Positions 19,492-29,903 are shown, numbered from the stretch's first letter. The stretch: DNA of 61,015 bases from Burkholderia sp. E7m39 (GCA_001319865.1 BBSL01000031.1:1-61015); one strand, 5' to 3'. Numbers and translations: made by a program. Notes: a model not told the origin generated them from the letters alone.

Positions 19492-21084
19492 ATGCGAAAG
19501 AACCTGAAAAATATCGGCCTTATCGCCGCGGGCCTGGCTACCGGCGTTTTTGCAACGCTGCAGCTGAACGCTTCAGCCCAGCAACCCGCATCGTCGCCCC
19601 TGCCGCTCGACCAACTGCGGCTTTTCGCCGAAGTGTTCGGGCAGATCAAGCATGAGTATGTAGAGCCCGTCGACGACAAGAAGCTCCTCACGGCCGCAAT
19701 CAAGGGCATGGTGTCGAGCCTCGATCCCCACTCGTCGTATCTCGACAAAACCGACTACGAAGAACTGCAGGAGCAGACCAAAGGCCGCTTCGCGGGCCTC
19801 GGCATCGAAATCTCGCAGGAAGACGGTCTGATCAAGGTCATCTCGCCGATCGAAGACACGCCCGCGTTCCGCGCCGGCATCCGTCCGGGCGACCTGATCA
19901 CGCGCATCAACGACAAGCCCGTGCGCGGCATGACGCTGGATAAAGCCGTCAAGCAGATGCGCGGCGAGCCGGGCACGAAGGTCACACTTACTATCTTTCG
20001 CAAGACCGACGACCGCACGTTCCCGCTCACGGTCACGCGCGCGATCATCAAGGTGCAGAGCGTGAAGGCGAAGGTTCTCGCGCCGGGCTACGCGTATGTG
20101 CGCATCACGAGCTTCCAGGAACGCACGGTGCCCGACCTCGCAGCCAAGCTGCAGGACATCGCGCGCCAGCAGCCGAACCTGAAGGGCCTGATCCTCGACC
20201 TGCGCAACAACGGCGGCGGCCTGCTGCAAAGCGCCGTCGGCGTCGCGGGCGCGTTCCTGCCGCCGGATTCCGTCGTCGTGTCGACCAATGGCCAGATTCC
20301 CGACTCGAAGCAGGTCTATCGCGACACGTACGACAACTACCGCCTGCCGTCCTTCGACAGTGATCCGCTGAAGGGCCTGCCGCCCATCTTCAAGACCGTG
20401 CCGATGATCGTGCTGACCAACGCGTACTCCGCGTCGGCATCGGAAATCGTCGCGGGCGCGCTGCAGGATCAGCATCGCGCGCTGATCGTCGGCAAGACCA
20501 CGTTCGGCAAGGGCTCGGTGCAAACGGTGCGCCCGATGACAGCCGACAGCGCGCTGCGCCTGACCACCGCGTACTACTACACGCCGAGCGGCCGTTCGAT
20601 CCAGAACAAGGGCATCCGTCCTGACGTCGCGGTCGATCAATACGCGGACGGCGATCCCGACGACGCACTCGTCACGCGCGAAGTCGACTACTCGAATCAC
20701 CTTGCGAACACGCAAGACCCGAACGAGAAGAAGGAACAGGAACAGCGCGAACAGGAGCGCATGGACCAGCTTCGCCAGCTCGAAGAGCAAAACGACAAGA
20801 AGACGCCGGAGCAGCGCGCGAAAGATCGCGACCGCAAGCCGGTCGAGTTCGGCTCCGCTGACGACTTCATGCTGCAGCAAGGCCTGAACAAACTCGAGGG
20901 CAAGCCGGTGCAGGAGTCGAAGTCGCTGATGGAGCGGCGTCTCGCGCAGAACAAGCCGGCGCAATCGGCGTCGGCGCCTGTCGCGGTGAAGCCGGCCCTG
21001 CCCGCCACGCCGACGGCATCGAACCCAGCCGTACCTGCTTCGGCCACGCAACCGGCTTCGCAGCCGGCCACGCCGACCAAGTAA
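19492..21084 (+). CDS. ctpA: S41 family C-terminal processing peptidase
   Basis: About 530 residues with an N-terminal signal/anchor, a PDZ domain (around GIRPGDLITRINDKPVRGM) and the S41 protease domain. Catalytic Ser is in SASASEIVAGALQD and Lys in GKTTFGKGSVQT. The C-terminal 150 residues are charged then Ala/Pro-rich and low in complexity. CtpA-type enzymes trim periplasmic proteins and cell-wall hydrolases. It follows gpmA on the same strand, as often seen in Burkholderia. Confidence 0.95.
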   Translation: MRKNLKNIGLIAAGLATGVFATLQLNASAQQPASSPLPLDQLRLFAEVFGQIKHEYVEPVDDKKLLTAAIKGMVSSLDPHSSYLDKTDYEELQEQTKGRFAGLGIEISQEDGLIKVISPIEDTPAFRAGIRPGDLITRINDKPVRGMTLDKAVKQMRGEPGTKVTLTIFRKTDDRTFPLTVTRAIIKVQSVKAKVLAPGYAYVRITSFQERTVPDLAAKLQDIARQQPNLKGLILDLRNNGGGLLQSAVGVAGAFLPPDSVVVSTNGQIPDSKQVYRDTYDNYRLPSFDSDPLKGLPPIFKTVPMIVLTNAYSASASEIVAGALQDQHRALIVGKTTFGKGSVQTVRPMTADSALRLTTAYYYTPSGRSIQNKGIRPDVAVDQYADGDPDDALVTREVDYSNHLANTQDPNEKKEQEQREQERMDQLRQLEEQNDKKTPEQRAKDRDRKPVEFGSADDFMLQQGLNKLEGKPVQESKSLMERRLAQNKPAQSASAPVAVKPALPATPTASNPAVPASATQPASQPATPTK

Positions 21085-21214
21085 GCATCACCCGTGTCTT
21101 CGCGGCCCGCGCCGCGAAGACACTTTCCCTCGCGCGATTAGAATAACCAGAACCTCGCGCCGCTTTCCCCTTCTCCAGCCCGCGCGACCATTACGACACG
21201 CGCCGCGCTCCGCC

Positions 21215-21973
21215 ATGAACGACGATCAACTGCTTCGCTACTCCCGTCACATCCTCGTCGATGAACTCGGCATCGAGGCCCAGCAACGCTTTCTCGACGC
21301 GCACGCGATCGTTGTCGGCGCGGGCGGGCTCGGATCGCCGGCGGCGATGTATCTGGCCGCGGCTGGCGTCGGCAGACTGACGCTCGTCGATGCCGACAGC
21401 GTCGATCTCACCAATCTGCAGCGGCAGATCCTGCACGTGACGAAGTCGGTGGGGCGATTGAAGGTCGAATCGGGACGCGATGCCATCGCGCAATTGAACC
21501 CGGACGTCGACGTGAACGCAGTGGCCGAACGCGTCGACGACGCGTGGCTCGACCTCGCGGTGCCGCAGGCAACGGTCGTGCTCGACTGCACCGACAACTT
21601 CGCGACGCGTCACGCGATCAACCGCGCGTGCATGAAGCACGGCGTGCCGCTCGTGTCGGGCGCGGCGCTGCGCTTCGACGGCCAGATCAGCACATTCGAT
21701 TTCCGCCGCGACGATTCGCCGTGCTACGCGTGCGTGTTTCCCGAAGATCAGCCGTTCGAGGAAGTGGCGTGCTCGACAATGGGCGTGTTCGCGCCGACAG
21801 TGGGCATCATCGGCGCGATGCAGGCGGCGGAGGCGCTGCGGGTGATCGCGGAGGTCGGCGAGCCACTGGTGGGCCGCCTGATGATGCTCGATTCGCTCAG
21901 GATGGAATGGAACACGATGCGCATCGCGCGCCAGCCGGATTGCCCGGTGTGCGGCGAGCGGCATCGCTCATAG
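21215..21973 (+). CDS. moeB: HesA/MoeB/ThiF family sulfur-carrier adenylyltransferase
   Basis: A 252-residue E1-like enzyme. The ATP loop GAGGLGSPAAMYLAAAGVG, the zinc cysteine pairs CYAC and CPVC, and the SVDLTNLQRQ and CTDNFATRHAIN motifs are present, with a conserved Cys in EVACSTMGVF. It adenylates the C-terminal Gly of MoaD- or ThiS-like carriers. Neither partner gene is in the window, so MoeB versus ThiF cannot be settled. Confidence 0.92.
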   Translation: MNDDQLLRYSRHILVDELGIEAQQRFLDAHAIVVGAGGLGSPAAMYLAAAGVGRLTLVDADSVDLTNLQRQILHVTKSVGRLKVESGRDAIAQLNPDVDVNAVAERVDDAWLDLAVPQATVVLDCTDNFATRHAINRACMKHGVPLVSGAALRFDGQISTFDFRRDDSPCYACVFPEDQPFEEVACSTMGVFAPTVGIIGAMQAAEALRVIAEVGEPLVGRLMMLDSLRMEWNTMRIARQPDCPVCGERHRS

Positions 21974-21985
21974 CCAACGGCTGCA

Positions 21986-23725
21986 TCAGGCCTGCGCGAC
22001 ACGCTCCAGCGCCGATTGCAGCTCTTCCGGCTCGAATGCCGCGAGCACATCGGCGACGGGCTTTTCGAGCGCCTTCAGTTGGCAGCGCAGGATTTCCTGC
22101 TTCACGAGCAGCAACTGGCTCGGATGCATCGAGAACTCCGTGAGCCCCATGCCGAGCAACAGACGCGTGAGCGCCGGGTCGCCCGCCATTTCCCCGCACA
22201 CCGACACCGGCACGCCCGCGCGCTTCGCCTCGCGCAGCGTGAACGCAATCAGGTGCAACACGGCGGGATGCAGCGGATCGTACAGATGCGCGACGGCGTT
22301 GTCGGCGCGATCGATGGCTAGCGTGTACTGGATCAGGTCGTTCGTGCCGATCGACAGGAAATCGAGCCGCTTCAGAAACAGCGGCAACGCGATCGCCGCC
22401 GCGGGAATCTCGATCATTGCGCCGACGCGCACGTTCGGATCGTACGCGAGACCCGCGTCGTCGAGCTGGCGCTTGGCTTCCTGGATCAGATCGAGCGTCT
22501 GGTCGATCTCACGCGCGTGCGCCAGCATCGGAATCAGGATCTTCACCGAGCCGAACGCGGACGCGCGCAGAATGGCGCGCAACTGCGTCAGGAACATGTG
22601 CGGCTCGGACAGGCTCCAGCGAATCGCGCGCAAGCCGAGCGCCGGGTTCGGCGCCGTCTCGAACTCGTCGCCGATCGAATCGAGCGGCTTGTCCGCACCG
22701 ACGTCGATCGTGCGGATTGTCACGGGCATGCCGTTCATCAGTTCGACAGCGCGCTTGTAGGCGGCGAACTGCTCTTCCTCTTCGGGCATCGCCCCCTTGT
22801 TCATGAACAGGAACTCGGTGCGGAACAGGCCAATGCCCATCGCGCCCGCATCGAGCGCGGCTTGCGCATCTTCGGGCAGTTCGATGTTCGCGCACAGATC
22901 GATGCGCGCGCCGCACACCGTTTGCGTCGGCGAGAACTTCAGGCGCTGGAGCTTGCGCGCTTCGAGCGCCTTCTCGCTTTGCCGGTAGGAGTACTCTTCG
23001 AGCACGATGGGCGCCGGATCGACGATCACGATGCCGTGATCGCCGTCGACGATGATCAGATCGTCCTGGCGGATCAGCGCGCTGGCGTGCTGCACGCCGA
23101 CCGTCGCGGGAATGCCGAGGCTGCGCGCGACGATCGCCGTGTGCGACGTGCGGCCGCCGAGATCCGTGACGAAGCCCTGGAAGGTCTGCGTCTTGAACTG
23201 CATCATGTCGGCGGGCGCGATGTCGTGCGCGACGACGATCATTTCGTCGCATTTGCCGTGAATGCCGTTGACGAGCCGGCTCGTCGCGCCCGCGAGCGCC
23301 TTCAGCACGCGCTCGACCACCTGCTCGATGTCGGCTTTGCGCTCGCGCAGATATTCGTCTTCGACTTCGTCGAAATGGCGGGTCAGGCGTTCGAGCTGCT
23401 CCGTCAGCGCCCATTCGACGTTGTAGCGGCGCGTGCGGATGAGGTCGATGGTTTCCTGAACGAGCATGGGGTCGTTCAGGATCATGGAATGCACGTCGAT
23501 GAACGCGCCCATTTCGGTGGGCGCGTCGGCGGAAAGATCGGCGCGCAGATCGTCGAGTTCGTGATGCACGGCCTTCTGCGCCGCGCGAAAACGCTCGACC
23601 TCGCCCTCGATTTGCGCAGGCTCGATCAGATAGTGGTCGACGTCGAGTGCAGCCGGGGCGATCAGATATGCCCGCCCGATGGCGATACCGCGTGACACGG
23701 GAATTCCATGCAGCGTGAATGACAC
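21986..23725 (-). CDS. ptsI: Phosphoenolpyruvate-protein phosphotransferase (enzyme I)
   Basis: About 579 residues. The phospho-His site is in GGRTSHTAIVARSLGIPA and the PEP-binding signature in TEFLFMNKGAMP and LSIGTNDLIQYTLAIDR. It passes phosphate from PEP to HPr. A GAGGAGG site sits 5 bases before the GTG at 23725 (VSFTLHG), so that GTG is preferred over the one at 23731. An intrinsic terminator separates it from ptsH. Confidence 0.96.
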   Translation of the reverse strand: MSFTLHGIPVSRGIAIGRAYLIAPAALDVDHYLIEPAQIEGEVERFRAAQKAVHHELDDLRADLSADAPTEMGAFIDVHSMILNDPMLVQETIDLIRTRRYNVEWALTEQLERLTRHFDEVEDEYLRERKADIEQVVERVLKALAGATSRLVNGIHGKCDEMIVVAHDIAPADMMQFKTQTFQGFVTDLGGRTSHTAIVARSLGIPATVGVQHASALIRQDDLIIVDGDHGIVIVDPAPIVLEEYSYRQSEKALEARKLQRLKFSPTQTVCGARIDLCANIELPEDAQAALDAGAMGIGLFRTEFLFMNKGAMPEEEEQFAAYKRAVELMNGMPVTIRTIDVGADKPLDSIGDEFETAPNPALGLRAIRWSLSEPHMFLTQLRAILRASAFGSVKILIPMLAHAREIDQTLDLIQEAKRQLDDAGLAYDPNVRVGAMIEIPAAAIALPLFLKRLDFLSIGTNDLIQYTLAIDRADNAVAHLYDPLHPAVLHLIAFTLREAKRAGVPVSVCGEMAGDPALTRLLLGMGLTEFSMHPSQLLLVKQEILRCQLKALEKPVADVLAAFEPEELQSALERVAQA

Positions 23726-23897
23726 GCGCACCTCCTCTAGTTGTGTGATGCCGCGGCAAACCGCTGCAGTGCTCTCAGACCCCGACAGTCATTATAAATT
23801 CCGTCCTGTCCAACGGTGCTGTGCAGCGCAGCATCGCACTTGTCGCATAGCGACGCTTCACGCCAGTATGGCGGCAGAAACAGCGGACAAAAAGAAA

Positions 23898-23917
23898 ACG
23901 CCGCGACATCGCGGCGT
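23898..23917 (-). terminator. Terminator between ptsH and ptsI
   Basis: A 9-bp stem (ACGCCGCGA / TCGCGGCGT) with a 2-base loop, followed on the minus strand by TTTTCTTTTT. It would stop or attenuate transcription leaving ptsH before ptsI. Confidence 0.85.
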
Positions 23918-23950
23918 CTTCTGACTAGAACGAAAGCTGCAGCAGATTTT

Positions 23951-24220
23951 TTATTGCCCCTCGCCGAACTTGTCGGCGATCAGCGTCAGCAGCGCGTCCA
24001 TCGCTTCTTTCTCGTCGCTGCCTTCCGTCTCGATCACCACCGTGCTGCCGATGCCCGCCGCCAGCATCATCACGCCCATGATGCTCTTCGCGTTGATGCG
24101 CCGGCCGTTGCGGCTCATCCAGATTTCCGACTGGAAATTGGCAGCGAGTTGCGTCAGTTTGGCCGACGCGCGTGCGTGCAGGCCCAGCTTGTTCACGATA
24201 GTCGTTTCCTGTTGCAGCAT
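23951..24220 (-). CDS. ptsH: HPr phosphocarrier protein
   Basis: An 89-residue HPr. His15 is in KLGLHARAS, and Ser46 in NAKSIMGVM is in the position phosphorylated by HPr kinase. It relays phosphate from enzyme I to EIIA. It follows the EIIA gene on the same strand by about 60 bases. No sugar-specific membrane component is nearby, which fits a regulatory PTS of the beta-proteobacterial kind. Confidence 0.96.
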   Translation of the reverse strand: MLQQETTIVNKLGLHARASAKLTQLAANFQSEIWMSRNGRRINAKSIMGVMMLAAGIGSTVVIETEGSDEKEAMDALLTLIADKFGEGQ

Positions 24221-24282
24221 GTGTCAGTCCGATGCGCGGTGTTGAAGTTATCGAGTTGAAACGGAAAGCGGTCAGCGCTCGC

Positions 24283-24783
24283 TCACGCGTCGCTGCGGTG
24301 ATACGCGGTCTCGCTATTGGCCTTGCAGTCTTCGGCAAGCGCCTTGGCGGGCAGGCAATCGCCCGGGGGTGCGACACACGCCGCGGGCGCCTGCGTCGCG
24401 GGGCCGACGGCCTGGATGCCCTTGGTGGCGCCGGCGAGCGCCTTGTCGACGAGCACGTCGAGGGGCGTTGCGCGGTAACAGACGGCGCGCACCAGCATCG
24501 GCAGGTTGACGCCCGCGAGCACGCGCACGTCCGGAAGCGACGCCAGCCGGCATGCGATGTTCGACGGCGTCGCGCCGAACATGTCGGTCAGTACGAGCGC
24601 GCCGTTTTCTTCCCTGAGCCGCTCAATCTCCGAGTGCGCGAGCGCAACGACCTGCGCGGGATCGCAATCCGGCGACACGTCGATCGACCCGATGCGGGCG
24701 GGCAAGCCGCCGTAAATGTGAGCGACACACTCGCGTAGCGCGGTGGCAAAGGGAGCGTGCGCAATGATCAGAATGCCTGCCAT
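24283..24783 (-). CDS. PTS mannose-type EIIA component
   Basis: About 166 residues. The N-terminal EIIA(Man) domain (MAGILIIAHAPFATALREC, phospho-His 9; LTDMFGATPSN; GVNLPMLVRA) is followed by a longer C-terminal tail rich in Ala/Pro/Cys. Without EIIB, C and D partners it probably has a regulatory role; that is inference. ATG 24783 follows AAGG; a longer frame upstream is not supported. Confidence 0.92.
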   Translation of the reverse strand: MAGILIIAHAPFATALRECVAHIYGGLPARIGSIDVSPDCDPAQVVALAHSEIERLREENGALVLTDMFGATPSNIACRLASLPDVRVLAGVNLPMLVRAVCYRATPLDVLVDKALAGATKGIQAVGPATQAPAACVAPPGDCLPAKALAEDCKANSETAYHRSDA

Positions 24784-25084
24784 GTCAGCCTTGCTGCAGA
24801 AAACCGCCCGAAAATCGCGGCCGCGCTTCCCGCCGGCACGTGCATCGACCGAACGGACGGCCGCACGCGGCGAAAAAGAATCGCGGCCCATCGAACTCGC
24901 CTGACGTCCGGCCGCCAAGGGGCCGGATCATGCGGACCCTCGCGGGCCGCTTTCAGGGGAGCGCGCATTGTAACAGCCTCATTTTCGCGCTTTCGGCCTT
25001 TTCACGCTTGGCTGGCCCATCGGGGGCTGGCCGATAACGCGACCACTACTTCCGGTGCAAAGATGGCGTCGCCACGACGCCGCT
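24784..25084. other. Non-coding gap between gshB and the EIIA gene
   Basis: About 300 bases with no gene. It presumably holds the promoter of the EIIA-ptsH unit; no clear promoter or terminator element was recognised. Confidence 0.5.
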
Positions 25085-26041
25085 TCAACCGACGGCCTTC
25101 TCTAACGCGTCGATGAACATCGCGGCGACGTCGAAGCCCGTCTGGTCCATGATCTCGCGGAAGCACGTCGGACTCGTGACGTTCACCTCGGTGAGCCAGT
25201 CGCCGATCGCGTCGAGCCCGACGAGCAACAGGCCGCGCGACTTCAGCACCGGGCCGAGCGCCTCGGCGATGTCGCGGTCGCGCGCCGTCAGCGGCTGCGC
25301 GACGCCCAGGCCGCCCGCAGCGAGATTGCCGCGCACCTCGTTGCCTTGCGGAATGCGCGCAAGCGAATACGGCACCGGCTCGCCGCCGATCAGCAGAATG
25401 CGCTTGTCGCCGGACTTGATTTCAGGAATGAATTTCTGCGCCATCACCGAACGCGCGCCGTCGTGGCTCAGCATCTCGACGATCGAGCCGAGGTTCATGC
25501 CGTCGGCCTTGACGCGGAACACGCCCATGCCGCCCATGCCGTCGAGCGGCTTCAGGATCACATCGCCGTGCTCGGCGTGAAACGCCCGCAGCCGGGCAGG
25601 ATCACGCGTGACGAGCGTGGGCGCGACGAACTGCGGAAACTCGCCGATCGCCATCTTTTCCGAGTGATCGCGGATCGCCTGCGGCTTGTTGAAGATGCGC
25701 GCGCCGGCGCGCTCGGCGAGTTCGAGCAGCCACGTCGACGTCACGTATTCCATGTCGAACGGCGGGTCCTTGCGCATCAGCACCGCGCCGAAGCTGGGCA
25801 GCGCGCGCGGCTCGACCGGTTGCGCTTCGTACCAGACATCGCGATGCCCGTCCGTCTGGTCGCCGACGATCTCGAAGCGGTACACGTTCGCCTCGACGCC
25901 GTTGCCCGTCCACGCCAGATGCTGCGGCTCGCACGCATACAGCGTGTGGCCGCGCTTCGCGGCCTCGGCCATCATCGCGTAGGTCGAATCCTTGTAGATC
26001 TTGAAGCGGGAAAGCGGATCGGCGATGAAGAGAATGTCCAT
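25085..26041 (-). CDS. gshB: Glutathione synthetase
   Basis: A 318-residue ATP-grasp ligase joining gamma-glutamylcysteine and glycine. The start MDILFIADPLSRFKIYKDST, KDPPFDMEYV, the glycine-rich loop LKPLDGMGGMGVFRV and EVNVTSPTCFREI are typical. ATG 26041 is chosen from the family N-terminus. It lies downstream of gshA on the same strand. Confidence 0.97.
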   Translation of the reverse strand: MDILFIADPLSRFKIYKDSTYAMMAEAAKRGHTLYACEPQHLAWTGNGVEANVYRFEIVGDQTDGHRDVWYEAQPVEPRALPSFGAVLMRKDPPFDMEYVTSTWLLELAERAGARIFNKPQAIRDHSEKMAIGEFPQFVAPTLVTRDPARLRAFHAEHGDVILKPLDGMGGMGVFRVKADGMNLGSIVEMLSHDGARSVMAQKFIPEIKSGDKRILLIGGEPVPYSLARIPQGNEVRGNLAAGGLGVAQPLTARDRDIAEALGPVLKSRGLLLVGLDAIGDWLTEVNVTSPTCFREIMDQTGFDVAAMFIDALEKAVG

Positions 26042-26309
26042 GGAGTTCCTGATGCGCCCTCGCGGGCCTCGCACTGTTCGTTATAGCGTACGGCGGACGG
26101 GCGACGGCGCGCGTCCGCATGCAAATGCCGCCGGGTTGCTGGCGGCGGGAGCGTCAGCCTACCGCGACTGCGCGCCGCGTGCTCGCGGACTGCCTGCCGC
26201 CGCGCCTGTCGCACCGCCTTGCGCGCGAATAACACGCCACACGCGCGCCACGCACACGCGGACGCCTCGCACACGCAACGGGCACGCCAGGCGCCGCGCG
26301 CCCGCGAAA

Positions 26310-27599
26310 TCAGACCTGGATCGCCTCGGGATCGGTCTTTTCCAGCTCCACCGACGCCGCCAGCAAGCCCAACCGCCCCACCACGCCGTACATGTAGAAG
26401 CGATTGGGCGGCGCGGCGCCCGGCTTGGCGTGCGCATCGGGGAGCGCCGTATGCTCGAAGCCGAGCGGCACGAAGTGCATGCCGGGCGCGTTCAGGTTCT
26501 GGTCCCGCTCACGGCTGCCGTGCACGCGATAGAAGCCGCCCACCACATAGCGGTCGATCATGTACACGACGGGCTCGGCCACTTCCTCGCCGATTCGCTC
26601 GAACGTGTAGACGCCTTCCTGCACGATCATGTCGTGCACCTCGAGCCCTTCCTTCGTGGTCGCCATCTTCGTGCGCTCGCGCTTGGTCAGCGCGGCGACC
26701 TCGGATGCGTCGTGCACGGTCATGACGCCCATGCCGTAGGTGCCCGCATCGGACTTGATGACGACATACGGCCGCTCCGAAATGCCGTATTCGCGGTACT
26801 TCTTGGCGATCTTCTTCAGCACGCCGTCGATTGCATCGGCGAGCGCTTCCTCGCCCGTGCGCGCCTCGAAATCGACGCCTTCCACGTGCGCGAAGTACGG
26901 ATTGATCATCCACGGATCGATCTCGACCATCTTCGCGAACTTCTTCGCGACGTCGTCGTAGCACGAAAAGTGTGTGGACTTGCGGCGCACCGCCCAGCCC
27001 GCGTGCAGCGGCGGCAGCAGGTACTGCTCGTGCAGGTTTTCGAGGATGGGCGGAATGCCGCCTGAAAGGTCGTTGTTCAGCAGGATCGAGCACGGATCGA
27101 AATTCTTCAGCCCGATGCGGCGCGCCGAGCGCTCCAGCGGCTCCAGCACGATTTTCTGGCCATCGGACAGCGCGATCGTCACCGGCCCGACGATGCTTTC
27201 GTCCAGCGTGCCGAAACGCACGTTCAGGCCCGCCTGCCGCATGATCGTGGCGAGCCGCGCGACATTCTCCAGATAGAACGCATTGCGCGTGTGACGCTCG
27301 GGAATCACGAGCAGGTTCTTCGCGTCCGGACAGATCTTTTCGATCGACGCCATCGCAGCCTGCACGGCGAGCGGCAGCGTTTCCTGCGGCAGATTGTTGA
27401 ACGCGCCGGGAAACAGGTTGGTATCGACGGGCGCGAGCTTGAAGCCGGCGTTACGCAGATCGACCGAGCAATAGAACGGCGGCGTGTGCTCCTGCCACTC
27501 GAGGCGGAACCAGCGTTCGATCGCCGGCGTCGCATCGAGGATCTTCCGCTCGAGGTCGAGCAGCGGGCCGTTTAACGCCGTAACTAAATGCGGAACCAT
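26310..27599 (-). CDS. gshA: Glutamate-cysteine ligase (proteobacterial GshA type)
   Basis: A 429-residue enzyme of the family found in beta-proteobacteria (distinct from the E. coli GshA fold group). Characteristic stretches include SVDLRNAGFKLAPVDTNLFPGAFNNL, ILLNNDLSGGIP and VIKSDAGTYGMGVM. It catalyses the first step of glutathione synthesis. The 268-base gap to gshB shows no terminator that I can recognise. Confidence 0.94.
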   Translation of the reverse strand: MVPHLVTALNGPLLDLERKILDATPAIERWFRLEWQEHTPPFYCSVDLRNAGFKLAPVDTNLFPGAFNNLPQETLPLAVQAAMASIEKICPDAKNLLVIPERHTRNAFYLENVARLATIMRQAGLNVRFGTLDESIVGPVTIALSDGQKIVLEPLERSARRIGLKNFDPCSILLNNDLSGGIPPILENLHEQYLLPPLHAGWAVRRKSTHFSCYDDVAKKFAKMVEIDPWMINPYFAHVEGVDFEARTGEEALADAIDGVLKKIAKKYREYGISERPYVVIKSDAGTYGMGVMTVHDASEVAALTKRERTKMATTKEGLEVHDMIVQEGVYTFERIGEEVAEPVVYMIDRYVVGGFYRVHGSRERDQNLNAPGMHFVPLGFEHTALPDAHAKPGAAPPNRFYMYGVVGRLGLLAASVELEKTDPEAIQV

Positions 27600-27896
27600 T
27601 GATCACTCGCAGACTGGAGAAAAAAGATTGTAGAGCAATTGCCCTGCCCATTTGGGGACGGTTTCTCCATTCGCAAGCTATGGCCGATTGCATTCTCCCT
27701 ATTGAAACGATAGCCGGAAAATCTGCTGTTTGTGAGACAAGATTGCGGCGCGCTGCGCCCATCCGTCGCGCAGGTCGTGCCGCGTGACGAAAAAGCCCGC
27801 TGTAAAAGCGGGCCATGTCGAAAAAAGCCCGCCATAAAGGCGGGCCAAGTTGCTGCGCTGGTACTTCCAGGTACCCCGTCGCCGGGGAAACTTGCC
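27600..27896. other. Intergenic region between gshA and amtB
   Basis: Holds the upstream region of gshA and, towards amtB, the tandem terminators. No gene seen. Confidence 0.6.
27795..27845 (-). terminator. Tandem intrinsic terminators after amtB
   Basis: Two consecutive hairpins: GCCCGC / GCGGGC (27795-27813) and GCCCGCC / GGCGGGC (27827-27845). Each has an A-run on its left side on the plus strand, hence a U-run in the minus-strand transcript from glnK-amtB. Confidence 0.85.
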
Positions 27897-29402
27897 TTAC
27901 TCGACGTGTTCGCCGTGCAGGATCACGTCCAGACCTTCGCGTTCCTCTTCTTCCGTCACGCGCAGGCCGATCGTCGCGTCGATGATCTTCAGCAGGATGA
28001 AGCTGATCACGCCGCTGTAGATGAGCGTCGTCAGCACGCCCTTCGCCTGCAGAATGACGCTGCCGTCCGCGCCGCCGATGTCCTTGACAGCGAACACGCC
28101 CGTCAGCAGCGCACCCACGATGCCGCCGATGCAGTGCACGCCGAACGCGTCGAGCGAATCGTCGTAGCCCATCTTGTGCTTGAGCCACGTGGCCGACCAG
28201 AAGCAGACCACGCCTGCGATCAGACCGATGGCGAGCGCGCCGCCCACGCCGACGAAGCCCGAAGCCGGCGTAATCGCAACCAGACCCGCCACGGCGCCCG
28301 ACACGATGCCCAGCACGGAAGGCTTACCCTTCGCGATCCATTCGGCGAACATCCAGCCGAGTGCCGCCATTGCCGTTGCAACTTGCGTCGTCAGCATCGC
28401 GAAACCGGCACGGCCGTCAGCCGCCACGGCCGAACCCGCGTTGAAGCCGAACCAGCCGACCCACAGCATCGAGCCGCCGATCATCGTCAGCACGAGGTTG
28501 TGCGGCGCCATCGAATCCTTGCCGAAGCCGACACGCTTGCCGAGCACGAGACAGCAGACGAGGCCTGCGATACCCGCGTTGATGTGCACCACCGTGCCGC
28601 CCGCGAAGTCGAGGATGCCTGCCGTAGCCAGCCAGCCCGTCGGTTCCCAGACCATGTGCGCGATCGGCGAGTAGACGATGATCGACCACAGCGTCATGAA
28701 AATCAGCATCGCCGAGAATTTCATGCGGTCAGCGAATGCACCCGTGATCAGCGCCGGCGTGATGATCGCGAACGTCATCTGATAGACGAAGTAGACCGAT
28801 TCCGGGATGGTCGGCGCGAGGTGGCTTACCGTCAGCGTGGTCGCCTTGTCGCCCTTGATGAAGGCCATGCCGCTCAGCATCACGCGCGAGAAGCCGCCGA
28901 GGAACGAGCCGCCCGGCGTGAACGCGAGGCTGTAGCCGATCACCGTCCAGATCACCGTCACGAGGCAGGTGATCGCGAAGCTTTGCATGACCGTCGCGAG
29001 CACGTTCTTCTTGCGGACCATGCCGGCGTAGAACAGCGCAAGGCCGGGGATCGTCATGAACAGCACGAGGGCCGTCGACGTCAGCATCCAGGCGGTGTCG
29101 CCGGAATTGATCTTCGACGAATCGACCGAGAACGGTGCGGTCGGCGCTGCGGGTGCGGCGTCCGAGGCGGGGGCTGCCGCCGAAGCGTCAGCAGGTGCGC
29201 TGGCTGCCGGGGCTGCCGAAGCGTCGGCTGCGGGCGCGCTGGCGGCGGGCGCTGCCGCTGCGTCCGACGAAGCGGGCGCGCTCGCCGTGGTGTCCGGCGC
29301 GGAAGCCGCTGCAGGCGCCGACGCGTCGTCCGCGAGGGCAGCGCCGATGCCGACCGTCAGCAGCGAGCCGGCCATCAGCAGGGACATCAATAATTTACGC
29401 AT
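27897..29402 (-). CDS. amtB: Ammonium transporter
   Basis: About 501 residues. A signal peptide is followed by a low-complexity Ala/Ser/Pro/Asp segment of about 70 residues, then eleven membrane helices of the Amt family. Motifs include LFYAGMVRKKN, the pore-His region DFAGGTVVHINAG and DDSLDAFGVHCIGG. AmtB conducts ammonium and is blocked by GlnK. It lies 26 bases downstream of glnK, the standard operon. Confidence 0.96.
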   Translation of the reverse strand: MRKLLMSLLMAGSLLTVGIGAALADDASAPAAASAPDTTASAPASSDAAAAPAASAPAADASAAPAASAPADASAAAPASDAAPAAPTAPFSVDSSKINSGDTAWMLTSTALVLFMTIPGLALFYAGMVRKKNVLATVMQSFAITCLVTVIWTVIGYSLAFTPGGSFLGGFSRVMLSGMAFIKGDKATTLTVSHLAPTIPESVYFVYQMTFAIITPALITGAFADRMKFSAMLIFMTLWSIIVYSPIAHMVWEPTGWLATAGILDFAGGTVVHINAGIAGLVCCLVLGKRVGFGKDSMAPHNLVLTMIGGSMLWVGWFGFNAGSAVAADGRAGFAMLTTQVATAMAALGWMFAEWIAKGKPSVLGIVSGAVAGLVAITPASGFVGVGGALAIGLIAGVVCFWSATWLKHKMGYDDSLDAFGVHCIGGIVGALLTGVFAVKDIGGADGSVILQAKGVLTTLIYSGVISFILLKIIDATIGLRVTEEEEREGLDVILHGEHVE

Positions 29403-29428
29403 CTTCAGTTTCCTCTTGTCGCTGTTTT

Positions 29429-29833
<405 letters not shown>

Positions 29834-29903
29834 TCATTCCCCGAAACCGCAAGCTCGTGGCGCATCTCCAGACGGCGTCCCGCCGGTGCGCGGGGCAGTA
29901 ACA

